A DNA stretch of 34,041 bases, taken from assembly GCA_964420285.1 (NCBI GenBank), contig CAYQTE010000054.1, positions 1 to 34,041 on the forward strand, written 5' to 3'. Each line of letters begins with the position of its first letter. Position 1 is the first letter of the stretch. Source of the DNA: CAYQTE01 sp964420285 (GTDB lineage Bacteria; Planctomycetota; Phycisphaerae; Tepidisphaerales; Tepidisphaeraceae). Shown here piece by piece: positions 7,290 to 15,270 of the stretch. A program made the position numbers and the translations under genes. The notes under the pieces were generated by a model. It searched no databases, had not been told where the DNA came from, and saw nothing but the letters and a program-made list of their open reading frames with translations.

Positions 7290-8081
7290 ATGAAGCCCAA
7301 AGCCAAAACTTCTGCGTCCTCCGATTCCAATCCCTTCTCCCTCCAAGGCGAAACCGCCCTCATCACAGGCGGCGGGAGCGGGATCGGGCTAGGGATTGCC
7401 ACCTGTTTCGTGCGGGCCGGGGCGAAGGTCGTGGTGGTGGGGAGGCGGGAGGATGTGCTCAAGGCGGCGGTGAAGACGCTCGGGCCGGGGGCTTCGTTCG
7501 TCGTGCATGATGTGAATCGGGCGGAAAAGGGGGATGAACTTGTCGAGCAGGTCGATCGGCTGGGGGAGCCGGTTTCTATTCTGGTGAATAATGCGGGCAA
7601 TCAGGTGAAGAAATGGGCGGTGGATACCTCGGCGGCGGAGTTCAGTGCGATATTGCAGACTCATCTGGTGGGGGCGTTCGCGCTGACGCGGGCGGTGCTG
7701 CCGGGCATGATCCGGCGGAAGCGTGGGAGCATTTTGTTCACGGCGTCGATGGCGTCGTTGTTTGGGCTGCCGCAGTTGATCGCGTACGCGGCGGCTAAGA
7801 GCGGGTATCTTGGGATGGTGCGGACGCTGGCGGTGGAGGTCTCGCCGCACGGGGTGCGGGTCAACGCGATCGCGCCGGGGTGGATCAATTCCGATATGGT
7901 GGCCAGGGCGATGGCCGGGGATGAGGCGCGGCGCGCCAAGATACTGGCGCGGACGCCCATGGCCCGGTTCGGGGAGGCAGTAGATGTGGGCTTGGCGGCG
8001 ACGTATTTGTGCTCACCGGCGGCCCGGTTTGTGACCGGCGTGGTTTTGCCGGTGGATGGAGGGGTCAGCGTGGGGTTTTGA
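7290..8081 (+). CDS. Short-chain dehydrogenase/reductase (SDR family)
   Basis: A 263-residue classical SDR that would oxidise or reduce a hydroxyl/carbonyl substrate with NAD(P). The Rossmann motif TGGGSGIG is at residues 26-33, NNAG at 100-103, and the catalytic triad is Ser153, Tyr166 and Lys170 (S-x12-Y-x3-K). The C-terminus has PxxxxTGVVLPVDGG, typical of the group that includes gluconate 5-dehydrogenase and 3-oxoacyl-ACP reductase homologs. Arg52 and Arg53 after the second strand (VVVGRRE) favour NADP(H), though this is not decisive. The substrate cannot be read from sequence. The first 15 residues (KPKAKTSASSDSN) are a polar extension. It lies 42 bases upstream of uvrB on the same strand. 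Confidence 0.92.
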   Translation: MKPKAKTSASSDSNPFSLQGETALITGGGSGIGLGIATCFVRAGAKVVVVGRREDVLKAAVKTLGPGASFVVHDVNRAEKGDELVEQVDRLGEPVSILVNNAGNQVKKWAVDTSAAEFSAILQTHLVGAFALTRAVLPGMIRRKRGSILFTASMASLFGLPQLIAYAAAKSGYLGMVRTLAVEVSPHGVRVNAIAPGWINSDMVARAMAGDEARRAKILARTPMARFGEAVDVGLAATYLCSPAARFVTGVVLPVDGGVSVGF

Positions 8082-8092
8082 GGGCAACGCTC

Positions 8093-8127
8093 GCAATGGA
8101 TAATGGGTTATAGACAATAGATAATGG
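8093..8127 (+). repeat. TAATGG-type short repeat before uvrB
   Basis: The intergenic bases contain AATGGATAATGGGTTATAGA followed by CAATAGATAATGG, a set of near-repeats of ATAATGG. The last copy supplies the ATG used here as the uvrB start. Such low-complexity tracts are usually interspersed repeats; no regulatory function is evident. Confidence 0.35.
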
Positions 8128-10202
8128 CTGGTATGCCCGATTTTCAGGTTGTCAGTTCGTTTTCGCCCCAGGGCGATCAGCCGCAGGCGATTGATCGGCT
8201 GGTTGAAGGCGTGCGCGCGGGGAGGAAATATCACACGCTTCTGGGCGTTACCGGGTCGGGCAAGACGTTCACCATGGCGCACGCGATCGCGCGGCTGAAT
8301 CGGCCGACGCTGGTCATCAGCCACAATAAGACGCTGGCGGCTCAGCTTTACGAGGAATTCAAGGATCTGTTCCCCAATAACGCTGTGGGGTATTTCGTCA
8401 GCTATTACGATTACTACCAGCCGGAAGCGTATATCCCCCAGCGCGATATCTATATCGAGAAGGACGCCAGCCGGAATGACGATTTGGACCGGCTGCGGCT
8501 GAGCGCGACCAGCCATCTCGTCAGCCGGCGCGACGTGCTGCTGGTGGCATCGGTGTCGTGCATATTCGGGCTGGGCTCACCGGAGGATTACAAGGCATCG
8601 GTGCTTCCGCTTTCGGTGGGGCAGACCATCGAGCGCGATGCGATGCTGCGCAAGCTGATCGATCTGCAATACGCGCGCAATGATATCGACTTCAAACGCG
8701 CCACCTTCCGCGTGCGCGGGGATGTCGTCGAATTGCATCCCTCCTACGAGGAATTCGCCTATCGCATCGAAATGTTCGGCGATGACATCACGCGCATCGA
8801 GTCGATCAACCCGCTCACCGGGGAGATCATCGCCAACCACAGCGAGCTGTTCGTCTATCCGGCCGTGCATTACGTGATCCCCGAGGAGCGTGTCTCAGCG
8901 GCGATCGCATCGATCAAGGAAGAGCTGGAGATGCGCGTGATGCAGCTTCGCGGCGAGGCCAAATTGCTCGAGGCGCAGAGGTTACTTGCGCGCACAAAAT
9001 ACGACATCGAGATGATTCAGGAAGTCGGCTATTGCAGCGGCATCGAGAACTACAGCCGGCATCTTGACGGCCGCAAACCGGGCGAAAAGCCGTACACGCT
9101 GATTGATTATTTCCCCAGGGATTACCTGCTGATTATCGACGAATCGCACGTGACGCTGCCGCAGATCAGGGCGATGTTCAACGGCGATCGCCAGCGCAAA
9201 ACCGTTCTGGTTGACCACGGGTTTCGCCTGCCCAGCGCTCTGGACAACCGGCCGTTGCGGTTCGAGGAATTCCAGGCGATGTGGAATCAGGTGCTGTTCG
9301 TATCGGCCACGCCGTCGGCCTTTGAGTTGGAATGTACGGGGGGCGAGGTGATCGAGCAGGTGATCCGGCCGACGGGGCTGGTCGATCCGGAGATCGTGGT
9401 CCACCCGGCCCAGGGTCAGGTGCCGCATCTGCTGACGGAAATCAAGCGGCGTGCCGATGCCGGCGAGCGCACGCTGGTGACGACGCTGACCAAGCGTCTG
9501 GCGGAGGACTTGTCGGCGTATATTCAGGAGGCGGGGTTGAAGGGGCGGTATCTGCACAGCGAGATTCAAACGCTTGAGCGAGTGGAAATCTTGCAGGATT
9601 TGCGCAAGGGGGATTTCGATGTCCTTGTGGGCGTGAATCTGCTGCGCGAGGGGCTCGATCTGCCGGAAGTGTCGCTGGTGGCCATCTTGGATGCCGACAA
9701 GGCCGGGTTCTTGCGGAGCCAGACATCGCTGATTCAGACGATCGGCCGGGCGGCGCGGAACGTGAACGCGAAGGTCATCATGTACGCCGACAATATCACC
9801 CCGGCGATGAAGTATGCGATCGACGAGACCAATCGGCGGCGCGAGATTCAGGTGCGCTACAACACCGAGCACGGCATCACGCCGGTGACGATTCAGAAGG
9901 CGATCCGCAACACGCTGGAGGAGACGGTGCGTGCCCGGAACACGGCCCGCGACGCGATCCATCAAAGCGAAACCGAATCGGACACGGGTGAACTGATCCT
10001 GCTGTTGGAGCAGGAGATGCTCCAGGCGGCGCGCGATCTGGAATTCGAGCGGGCGGCGCAGTTACGCGACAAGATCAACCAGTTGAAAGGCGCCCCGATC
10101 CTGACCGGCGGGCCGTGGCAATCCGGCGAAAAAGTAACACCGGCGACGGAGGGGATATGGCAGCCGAGATCGAAGGGAAGGAAAGGGAGGGCGGCCAAGT
10201 GA
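8124..10202 (+). CDS. uvrB: Excinuclease ABC subunit B
   Basis: This is the damage-verification helicase of nucleotide excision repair: it is loaded by UvrA, opens DNA around the lesion and recruits UvrC. The 692 residues are close to the usual 670. Walker A GVTGSGKT is at 41-48, the beta-hairpin with its aromatic residues (YYDYYQPEAYIP) begins near 94, motif II DESH is at 339-342, then SATPSAFE, the GVNLLREGLDLPEV segment, and motif VI QTIGRAARN. A C-terminal UVR domain (about 622-655, LEFERAAQLRDKI) provides the UvrC contact. ATG 8124 has no clear ribosome site; the ATG at 8133 (MPDFQVVSSF) matches family N-termini equally well. A short basic tail follows the UVR domain. No SOS box was seen upstream. 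Confidence 0.98.
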   Translation: MAGMPDFQVVSSFSPQGDQPQAIDRLVEGVRAGRKYHTLLGVTGSGKTFTMAHAIARLNRPTLVISHNKTLAAQLYEEFKDLFPNNAVGYFVSYYDYYQPEAYIPQRDIYIEKDASRNDDLDRLRLSATSHLVSRRDVLLVASVSCIFGLGSPEDYKASVLPLSVGQTIERDAMLRKLIDLQYARNDIDFKRATFRVRGDVVELHPSYEEFAYRIEMFGDDITRIESINPLTGEIIANHSELFVYPAVHYVIPEERVSAAIASIKEELEMRVMQLRGEAKLLEAQRLLARTKYDIEMIQEVGYCSGIENYSRHLDGRKPGEKPYTLIDYFPRDYLLIIDESHVTLPQIRAMFNGDRQRKTVLVDHGFRLPSALDNRPLRFEEFQAMWNQVLFVSATPSAFELECTGGEVIEQVIRPTGLVDPEIVVHPAQGQVPHLLTEIKRRADAGERTLVTTLTKRLAEDLSAYIQEAGLKGRYLHSEIQTLERVEILQDLRKGDFDVLVGVNLLREGLDLPEVSLVAILDADKAGFLRSQTSLIQTIGRAARNVNAKVIMYADNITPAMKYAIDETNRRREIQVRYNTEHGITPVTIQKAIRNTLEETVRARNTARDAIHQSETESDTGELILLLEQEMLQAARDLEFERAAQLRDKINQLKGAPILTGGPWQSGEKVTPATEGIWQPRSKGRKGRAAK

Positions 10203-10292
10203 CAGGGAAATGCGGAGATAGAGCAGGATAAAGAAGAGGAGTAGGAAGAGGATTACGAGCAAGAACGGGAGCAAGATTAGGAGAAGATGGGT
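10203..10292 (+). repeat. Purine-rich tract after uvrB
   Basis: About 90 bases are almost entirely A and G on the plus strand (for example AGAAGAGGAGTAGGAAGAGG). The tract shares the exact 14-mer GAGCAAGATTAGGA (10269-10282) with a second purine-rich tract at 12727-12806 (12735-12748). There is no coding potential. Confidence 0.6.
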
Positions 10293-10354
10293 GAAAAATG
10301 TGTGGAATGGTTCGGGCCGGTTGGGTATAGTCACAGCAGGATGGTGGAAGTACG

Positions 10355-10597
10355 ATGAGCCAGCAATTCGACCAGGTATCATCGGCGGCGATGGCGCTTA
10401 CGCCCCGCGAGCGCGCGGAACTTGCCGAGCGAATCTGGGAGAGCGTTACGGCCGATGAACAGGCATCCATTGAGCAGGCGTGGTGCGAGGAGGTCGATCG
10501 GCGTATCGCCGGGGCCGACGAGCGAGGCACGCCGGGAATTCCGGCCGAGCGGGTTCTTTCGGAGGTTGAAGCTGATTTGCGCAAGAGGCGGGGATGA
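10355..10597 (+). CDS. Addiction module antitoxin (Unstab_antitox family)
   Basis: An 80-residue protein with the hallmark ALTPRERAELAERIWESV (residues 14-31), followed by a helix with EEVDRRIA and the end GIPAERVLSEVEADLRK. This is the small labile antitoxin family PF09720/TIGR02574 (addiction module component), in which the C-terminal V..E....L segment wraps the RelE/ParE partner. A TATAGT box lies at 10326-10331 and a GGTGGAAG ribosome site before the ATG. The stop overlaps the toxin ATG by four bases, the classical coupling of such modules. Confidence 0.9.
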   Translation: MSQQFDQVSSAAMALTPRERAELAERIWESVTADEQASIEQAWCEEVDRRIAGADERGTPGIPAERVLSEVEADLRKRRG

Positions 10598-10893
10598 GCG
10601 TGGAGTTTGAGGCTGAGGCGCGACTGGAGTTGTTTGAAGCGGCGCGCTGGTACGAGGGGCAAAGCAGCGGTCTGGGGTTTGAGTTCGTTGCGGAGGTGCG
10701 TCGAGCGCTGCGCGCGATCACTGAGAACCCCGCAGGCTGGTCGAAGCTGACCGAGTACACGCGTCGGTATCGGCTAGACCGATTTCCCTACTGGGTTGTC
10801 TATCAGGAGCGAAAAGATTGTCTGCGTGTTATAGCGGTCATGCATCAGAGCCGGCGTCCGAATTATTGGAGGCGGCGAGCGGGCCGTAGCTGA
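10594..10893 (+). CDS. RelE/ParE family toxin
   Basis: A 99-residue RelE/ParE-fold toxin. It starts VEFEAEARLELFEAARWYEG (strand, then the helix A...E...A..WYE), continues through GFEFVAEVRRALRAITENPAGW, and ends with YRLDRFPYWVVYQERKDCLRVIAVMHQSRRPNYWRRR. The R-F-P-Y-x-V-x-Y strand and the final H-x-x-R-R-P-x-Y-W are the typical partner of Unstab_antitox proteins. The target (gyrase or ribosome) cannot be decided from the sequence. It is translationally coupled to the upstream antitoxin; module length and key regions are intact, so it is probably functional, unlike the locus near 4.1-4.6 kb. Confidence 0.92.
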   Translation: MSVEFEAEARLELFEAARWYEGQSSGLGFEFVAEVRRALRAITENPAGWSKLTEYTRRYRLDRFPYWVVYQERKDCLRVIAVMHQSRRPNYWRRRAGRS

Positions 10894-10939
10894 GCGTGAA
10901 ATTAGCACACAAGATAGATGCGGCGCCGGGGCGGCTGCA

Positions 10940-10948
10940 TGGTATACT
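10940..10948 (+). promoter_or_regulatory. Extended -10 promoter of the lipoprotein gene
   Basis: TGGTATACT is a consensus extended -10 element (TGn plus TATACT) 22 bases before the ATG at 10971. There is no good -35 hexamer, which extended -10 promoters tolerate. The distance to the ATG is normal. Confidence 0.5.
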
Positions 10949-10970
10949 CCGCTGCTCGGGAGTGTAGGCC

Positions 10971-12110
10971 ATGAAGTATATGAACTGGCTAACGGCCGGG
11001 ATATTGATGGTGGGGTGCGCGGCGTGTTCGTCGACAGGGGCGGGGCCGGCTCAGGCCGGCGGTTCGGGGAGCGTGGCGGTGGGTGGGGTGAAAATACCGC
11101 CCAACGCGCAGTGGACGATCCTGTGCGCCCGGTTTCCCGGGGCGCAGCACGTGTTCACCAGTGACGCGGTCAAGCAGCAGTTGATTCAGCAGACGAAGAT
11201 GCCCGACTGGTACGTGATCCACGGCGAGCAGGAGAGCCTGCTGTATTACGGATTCTACGCGTCGCTGGATCCGCGCAAGGACGCGGTCGAGGGCAAGCGC
11301 GCCCAGGATGCCAAAAAGCAGGTGGCGGCGCTGGTCGATTCGACGGGCCAACCGCGGTTCGCCGAAGCGCTCTTTGTGCCCATCCAATCGCCTGATCCGA
11401 ACGTGCATCCGGAATGGAACCTGGCGAATGCCAAGGGAATGTTCACCATTGAGGTCATGGCGTTCGACGGCCCGGACCATAAGTCGATCGCCGAGGAGAC
11501 CGTGACCGACCTGCGCGAGAAGGGCGGTTACGAGGCGTATTACTACAACACCGAGGCCGCCAGCGTGGTCTGCATCGGCGCCTGGCCGCGTGCGGCCATC
11601 AAGGAGCAGACGTCGGACGTTGCCCATGCCGATCGCGACTCGACGCTGGTGGTGACGAATTACCAGTTACCCGATGGCTGGGTTCCGCCGCAGAAGCTAA
11701 ATGGCAAGAACCTGGTCGTGGCCGCTCCGAGACTGGATATTCTCGATCCGACGCTGCTGGCGGCGCGGGCGAAATGGTCCTGGTATGCGGTCAATGGCGT
11801 GGTTGGCCGCCATCAAGTGGAGGACGCTCAGCACAACAAGATTCTCGTCGAGGATCCGTCGGTCATTGTATTTATCCCGCAGAAATCGGACGACCAGGAC
11901 AATCCCGATGGGACGAACGCGCCCGCCAGCCCGCTCGGGACCACCGCCGCCGGAACATCCAACGCGCCGGGCACGGCGGGGCCGGACGGGATCGGGTCGA
12001 TGCTGGGAAGCCCGACGCCGCCGGGTGGTCCGGCCGGGGGCGGTCAAACGCCTTTGGGTAATCCCAGCGCCGCGCCAGGAACGGGCGGGCTGCGGTCGAT
12101 CGGCAATTGA
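10971..12110 (+). CDS. Predicted lipoprotein, function unknown
   Basis: A 379-residue protein with a lipoprotein signal peptide: MKYMNWLTAGILMVGCAACSS, with Cys16 (MVGC) or Cys19 (CAAC) as the acylated residue. The mature part has two similar-looking halves, each with a segment like WTILCARFPG or TLVVTNYQLPDGW followed by a YYGFYASLD or YYYNTEAASVVCIGAW strand, suggesting tandem alpha/beta domains reminiscent of SPOR-like folds. This is a guess from pattern only. The last 70 residues are a flexible Gly/Pro/Ala/Thr tail (ASPLGTTAAGTSNAPG and similar). The rdgB start follows nine bases after the stop, so the two are probably co-transcribed. Confidence 0.75.
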   Translation: MKYMNWLTAGILMVGCAACSSTGAGPAQAGGSGSVAVGGVKIPPNAQWTILCARFPGAQHVFTSDAVKQQLIQQTKMPDWYVIHGEQESLLYYGFYASLDPRKDAVEGKRAQDAKKQVAALVDSTGQPRFAEALFVPIQSPDPNVHPEWNLANAKGMFTIEVMAFDGPDHKSIAEETVTDLREKGGYEAYYYNTEAASVVCIGAWPRAAIKEQTSDVAHADRDSTLVVTNYQLPDGWVPPQKLNGKNLVVAAPRLDILDPTLLAARAKWSWYAVNGVVGRHQVEDAQHNKILVEDPSVIVFIPQKSDDQDNPDGTNAPASPLGTTAAGTSNAPGTAGPDGIGSMLGSPTPPGGPAGGGQTPLGNPSAAPGTGGLRSIGN

Positions 12111-12119
12111 GCCCCAACC

Positions 12120-12746
12120 GTGCGACTGCTCATAGCCACCACCAATCCCGGTAAACTGCGCGAGTTTCGCGACATGCTCGATGGTGCCGGGTGGCACTGC
12201 GTGGACCTGTCGGCGTTTGGCTCAATCGCGCCCATCGAGGAAACCGGCCGGACTTTCCGCGCCAATGCCGTTCTGAAAGCCGCCGGTTACGCCAAAGCGC
12301 TGAACACCTGGACGCTGGCCGACGACAGTGGGTTGTGTGTCGATGCGCTGGACGGGAAGCCGGGCGTGCATAGCGCGCGGTGGGCGGCGATGAACGGCGC
12401 GGGACAGGGTGATGCGGCCAACAATAAGCTGCTGCTGGAGCAAATGGAGAACGTGCCGGACGAGCGGCGCGGGGCGCGGTTCGTCTGCGCTCTGGCACTG
12501 GCCGATCCGCGCGGGGATGTGGTGATGACAGTGCAGGATCACGTCGAAGGGCGGCTGCTGCGCGCGGCGGCCGGGGCGAACGGGTTTGGGTACGATCCAC
12601 TGTTTTTCGTGCCGGAATTGGGGAAGACGACGGCCCAGTTGCCGGCCCAAGAGAAACACCGGATCAGCCATCGGGGCAAGGCGGCCAGGAGGATGCACGA
12701 GCTCATGGAGGAGATGGGTGTCAAAGGCGGGGAAGAGCAAGATTAG
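12120..12746 (+). CDS. rdgB: Non-canonical purine NTP pyrophosphatase (RdgB/HAM1)
   Basis: This is a house-cleaning enzyme that hydrolyses dITP, ITP and XTP to the monophosphate and pyrophosphate, keeping deaminated purines out of DNA and RNA. The 208 residues cover the family: TTNPGK at 7-12, the ETGRTFRANA segment from 41, LADDSGLCVDAL with catalytic Asp68 and Asp69, GVHSARW, then GANGFGYDPLFF and SHRGKAARRM in the C-terminal half. The start is GTG at 12120, nine bases after the lipoprotein stop; translation from there gives RLLIATTNPGK, the exact family start. The C-terminal KGGEEQD and the stop codon are encoded by the beginning of a purine-rich repeat, so the tail is probably not conserved. 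Confidence 0.96.
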   Translation: MRLLIATTNPGKLREFRDMLDGAGWHCVDLSAFGSIAPIEETGRTFRANAVLKAAGYAKALNTWTLADDSGLCVDALDGKPGVHSARWAAMNGAGQGDAANNKLLLEQMENVPDERRGARFVCALALADPRGDVVMTVQDHVEGRLLRAAAGANGFGYDPLFFVPELGKTTAQLPAQEKHRISHRGKAARRMHELMEEMGVKGGEEQD

Positions 12747-12806
12747 GATGAAGAGGAGGAGTGGGAGATGAGTGGGCGCAAGAGGGGGAGCAGGAGCAGG
12801 ATGGGG
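12727..12806 (+). repeat. Purine-rich tract overlapping the rdgB stop
   Basis: About 80 bases consist mainly of A and G on the plus strand. The tract contains the 14-mer GAGCAAGATTAGGA at 12735-12748, also found after uvrB at 10269-10282, and the TAG inside this 14-mer is the rdgB stop codon. It separates rdgB from the universal stress protein gene. Confidence 0.6.
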
Positions 12807-12852
12807 CGGCGGGCATTGACTTATGCGGCCTGATGGCGAATAACTGGCTTAT

Positions 12853-13269
12853 ATGAGCCGGATACTCGTGGCCGTCAGTAGTCCGTGGGCGGCGCAGAAG
12901 CTGCTGGACCCGATAGCAGATTTGGGCCGAAGGCTGGGTGCGGAAGTGCTGGTGGTGCATGTATCGCGTCCCAGCGGCGGACAGATGCGCGAGCAGGAGG
13001 AGGCGGACGGGGAAGCGGCCATCAGCCTGCTGCGCGAGAAGCTCCAGGCCCGCGGCGTGGCCGTGCAGACCCTCCTCATGTTCAGCGACGACATCGCGCG
13101 GGCGATCCTGAACACGGCCGTCGAACGCGAGGTCACGCTGATCGTCCTTGGTCTGACCGGAAAGAACGTCTTCGCCCGGCTGCTGGCGGGGAATGTCCCG
13201 GTGGAGATGATCAAGAACACGCGGATCCCGGTGCTGCTATTGCCGCCGGATTGGAATGGGGTTCTGTAG
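12853..13269 (+). CDS. Universal stress protein (UspA family)
   Basis: A 138-residue single Usp domain, a cytoplasmic alpha/beta protein that often binds ATP. The first strand RILVAVSSPWAAQKLLDPI and the second EVLVVHVSRP are typical. The nucleotide loop reads GLTGKNVFARLLAGN (Gly100, Gly103, Gly113), which fits G-x2-G-x9-G except that Asn114 replaces the usual Ser/Thr, so ATP binding may be altered. The end RIPVLLLPP is the standard last strand. It converges with the ECF transporter ATPase gene, with 13 bases between the stops. Its role and partner are not evident. Confidence 0.9.
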   Translation: MSRILVAVSSPWAAQKLLDPIADLGRRLGAEVLVVHVSRPSGGQMREQEEADGEAAISLLREKLQARGVAVQTLLMFSDDIARAILNTAVEREVTLIVLGLTGKNVFARLLAGNVPVEMIKNTRIPVLLLPPDWNGVL

Positions 13270-13282
13270 ACGAGTGGGGCTA

Positions 13283-14536
13283 TCAGGCGGTGGGGCATTT
13301 CTCAGGCCCCGCCATAGGGTGGACGCGGGCGTTTTCCATTTTCAACTCGTTGCCACGCAGCATGTCCAGCAGTTTTCTGGAATGGGAAATGACGATGACG
13401 CCGTGTTGCTTGGCGGCCAGGGCTTGAATGATTTTCGCCATGGCGGCGATGGTTGCGCTGTCGGCGCCCAGAGTCGGCTCGTCAAGAATGATCCACGGGG
13501 GTAAGCGGGCGATGGTGGCGGCCAGGGAAACGCGCTTGCGTACTGGGAAGGGGAGAGCAAGGGGATTGGATGTCGCAAAGTTTTGCAGGCCGAAGGCGTC
13601 GCGAATGGCGGCGACGGCGGGGGCGGATGCCGAGCCGGGTTTGAATCCCAACTCGGCCGATACCGTGCTCTCGAACAGTCCGACATCGGGGTTTTGCAGG
13701 TGATAACCAGCGATCCGGCCGGGGGTTTTGGATAGATTTGACAGGGCGCTATCGACGAGAATCTGTCCGGCGGAGGGGCGAAGCACGCCGCAGAGAACTT
13801 TGGCCAGCGTGCTCTTGCCGCTGCCGTTGGGGCCTTGCAGGGTGTAGACGCGGGCGGGCTTGAGCGTCAGCGAGACGCCGCTGAGCACATCGGACCCTTT
13901 GCCATATCCGGCCGTGATGTTCTGCAATTCCAGCACGGGCGCGGCGACGGGATCGAGCCGATCGATGTGCGATGGATCGAGCGGCGGAACCGGCGGATAA
14001 CGGGACGGATCGGGCGCCAGATCGGCGATGGGGACGGTCTGGATCGCCCCGGTCCATTCGTCCAGGCGATTGTCGGTGACGACCGTGCCTGTTTCCGGGC
14101 CGCGCGGGCTCTTGAGCAGGTCCAGCGAAATCTGGAGCTTGGCGCTGTCAAGTTGTTCCAGGGCGCAATCGGCGGCCAGAACCCTGGGTTTGAGAATCAT
14201 CGCGCAAAGGATGGCCACGCAGGTTTGCTCGCCGCCGGAGAGTGTGGCGGGATGCTGCTCGAAGAGTTTGGTGAGCTGGAGCGCTTCGGCGGGTTCATGG
14301 CAATCACAGGATTGGAGCGGTCCCCCGGCGTGCAGTTCAAGTTCCTGGCGGACGGTGGTGGTCAGCCCCGACAGTGCGAAATAGATTTCCGGGCCGAGAT
14401 ACATGCGGCGGTCGGTATTGACGCGGCAAAAGCGGCGGAGCAGGTCGGACCGCCCGGAGAAATTCGGCCCGTCGATCGCCAGCAATCGCGTCGAATCAAG
14501 CGCCGCCAGAAGAAGCTCGGTGGATTTCCTGCTCAT
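13283..14536 (-). CDS. ECF transporter ATPase, fused double nucleotide-binding domains
   Basis: A 417-residue protein with two ABC ATPase domains in one chain, the energising part of an energy-coupling-factor importer. The N-terminal half has a degenerate Walker A (GPNFSGRS, 23-30), an intact signature LSGGEQ (99-104), and a Walker B region (LAADCALEQLD) in which Cys124 replaces the catalytic Glu; the H-loop His is replaced (VVTDN). The C-terminal half has an intact Walker A GPNGSGKST (235-243), Q-loop Gln281, Walker B IILDEP (349-354) and H-loop His385, but its signature is PFPVRKR instead of LSGGQ. Thus only one complete ATP site can form, from the C-half Walker motifs and the N-half signature. 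I chose the ATG at 14536, which overlaps the EcfT stop by four bases, over an in-frame ATG at 14587 that would lie inside the EcfT gene. Confidence 0.88.
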   Translation of the reverse strand: MSRKSTELLLAALDSTRLLAIDGPNFSGRSDLLRRFCRVNTDRRMYLGPEIYFALSGLTTTVRQELELHAGGPLQSCDCHEPAEALQLTKLFEQHPATLSGGEQTCVAILCAMILKPRVLAADCALEQLDSAKLQISLDLLKSPRGPETGTVVTDNRLDEWTGAIQTVPIADLAPDPSRYPPVPPLDPSHIDRLDPVAAPVLELQNITAGYGKGSDVLSGVSLTLKPARVYTLQGPNGSGKSTLAKVLCGVLRPSAGQILVDSALSNLSKTPGRIAGYHLQNPDVGLFESTVSAELGFKPGSASAPAVAAIRDAFGLQNFATSNPLALPFPVRKRVSLAATIARLPPWIILDEPTLGADSATIAAMAKIIQALAAKQHGVIVISHSRKLLDMLRGNELKMENARVHPMAGPEKCPTA

Positions 14537-15267
14537 CGCATCCCCAGCAATCCCGGCCAGCGGAAGGCCAATGACACTCCCAGCCACAGAAGCGATAAAG
14601 CCAGCGATACGATGCCGGCAACCCTGGAAAACGGCAGCGTTTCCGTCGGCAGCAACTCAACATGCAGTAGCAGAGCGCGCTGTTCCCACACCTCGGCGCG
14701 ATGCACGGCCGAGCGGATCGACCACACGAACAGCGGCCGCAACAGGCGGGGCAGTTGTTTGAGGCCAGCCCACCTGCCGCCGGCCAGCAGCCCGCGGGCG
14801 CGGCGGGCGGTGAGGATTTGCTCGGCGCGCAATTTCAATTCCGGCTCAATGGCGAAAACGCCCAACGCCACGACCAGACCCTCGCCGCGCAAGCCCCAGC
14901 CGCGAAGCGTGGCCGGCAAAAGGCGGGACGGGATGGAGTACATGACCAGTTGAAACGCGCCGCCCAGGACGGCAAGTCGCAGGGAAATCAGCAGGGCGAA
15001 CATGGCCCCGCCGCGCGGGTCGGAGCCCATCGGCATTCCCGGCGGCGCCTTGGCCACCCACCCCCAGACGGCGACCAGCATGATGGTCATGGGCACCTGG
15101 GCGACGGCCAGGAACTTGAGAAACCTCGGCAGGAGATGATCGAAGGCAAGGAAGATCGCCAGCGCGATGACAACTGCCAGAAGAAAGTCCAGCCGTCTGT
15201 CGATGAACGTCGCCACGACGAGAATAAGCAGCGTGGCCAGGCGTGCGGGCGGAGGGACTCGGGACAT
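14533..15267 (-). CDS. ECF transporter transmembrane component (EcfT/CbiQ family)
   Basis: A 244-residue integral membrane protein of the T component of ECF importers, which couples the ATPases to the substrate-binding S component. The N-terminal half has three to four hydrophobic segments (LATLLILVVATFI, FLLAVVIALAIFLAF, PMTIMLVAVWGWV and others). The cytosolic coupling region contains TARRARGLL (first A-R-G motif) and AEVWEQRALLL, a weak second motif where AMxARG is expected. A final membrane helix (GIVSLALSLLWLGVSLAF) closes the protein. It starts three bases after the S-component stop and overlaps the ATPase start, so the three form one operon. Confidence 0.85.
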   Translation of the reverse strand: MSRVPPPARLATLLILVVATFIDRRLDFLLAVVIALAIFLAFDHLLPRFLKFLAVAQVPMTIMLVAVWGWVAKAPPGMPMGSDPRGGAMFALLISLRLAVLGGAFQLVMYSIPSRLLPATLRGWGLRGEGLVVALGVFAIEPELKLRAEQILTARRARGLLAGGRWAGLKQLPRLLRPLFVWSIRSAVHRAEVWEQRALLLHVELLPTETLPFSRVAGIVSLALSLLWLGVSLAFRWPGLLGMR

Positions 15268-15270
15268 CGA

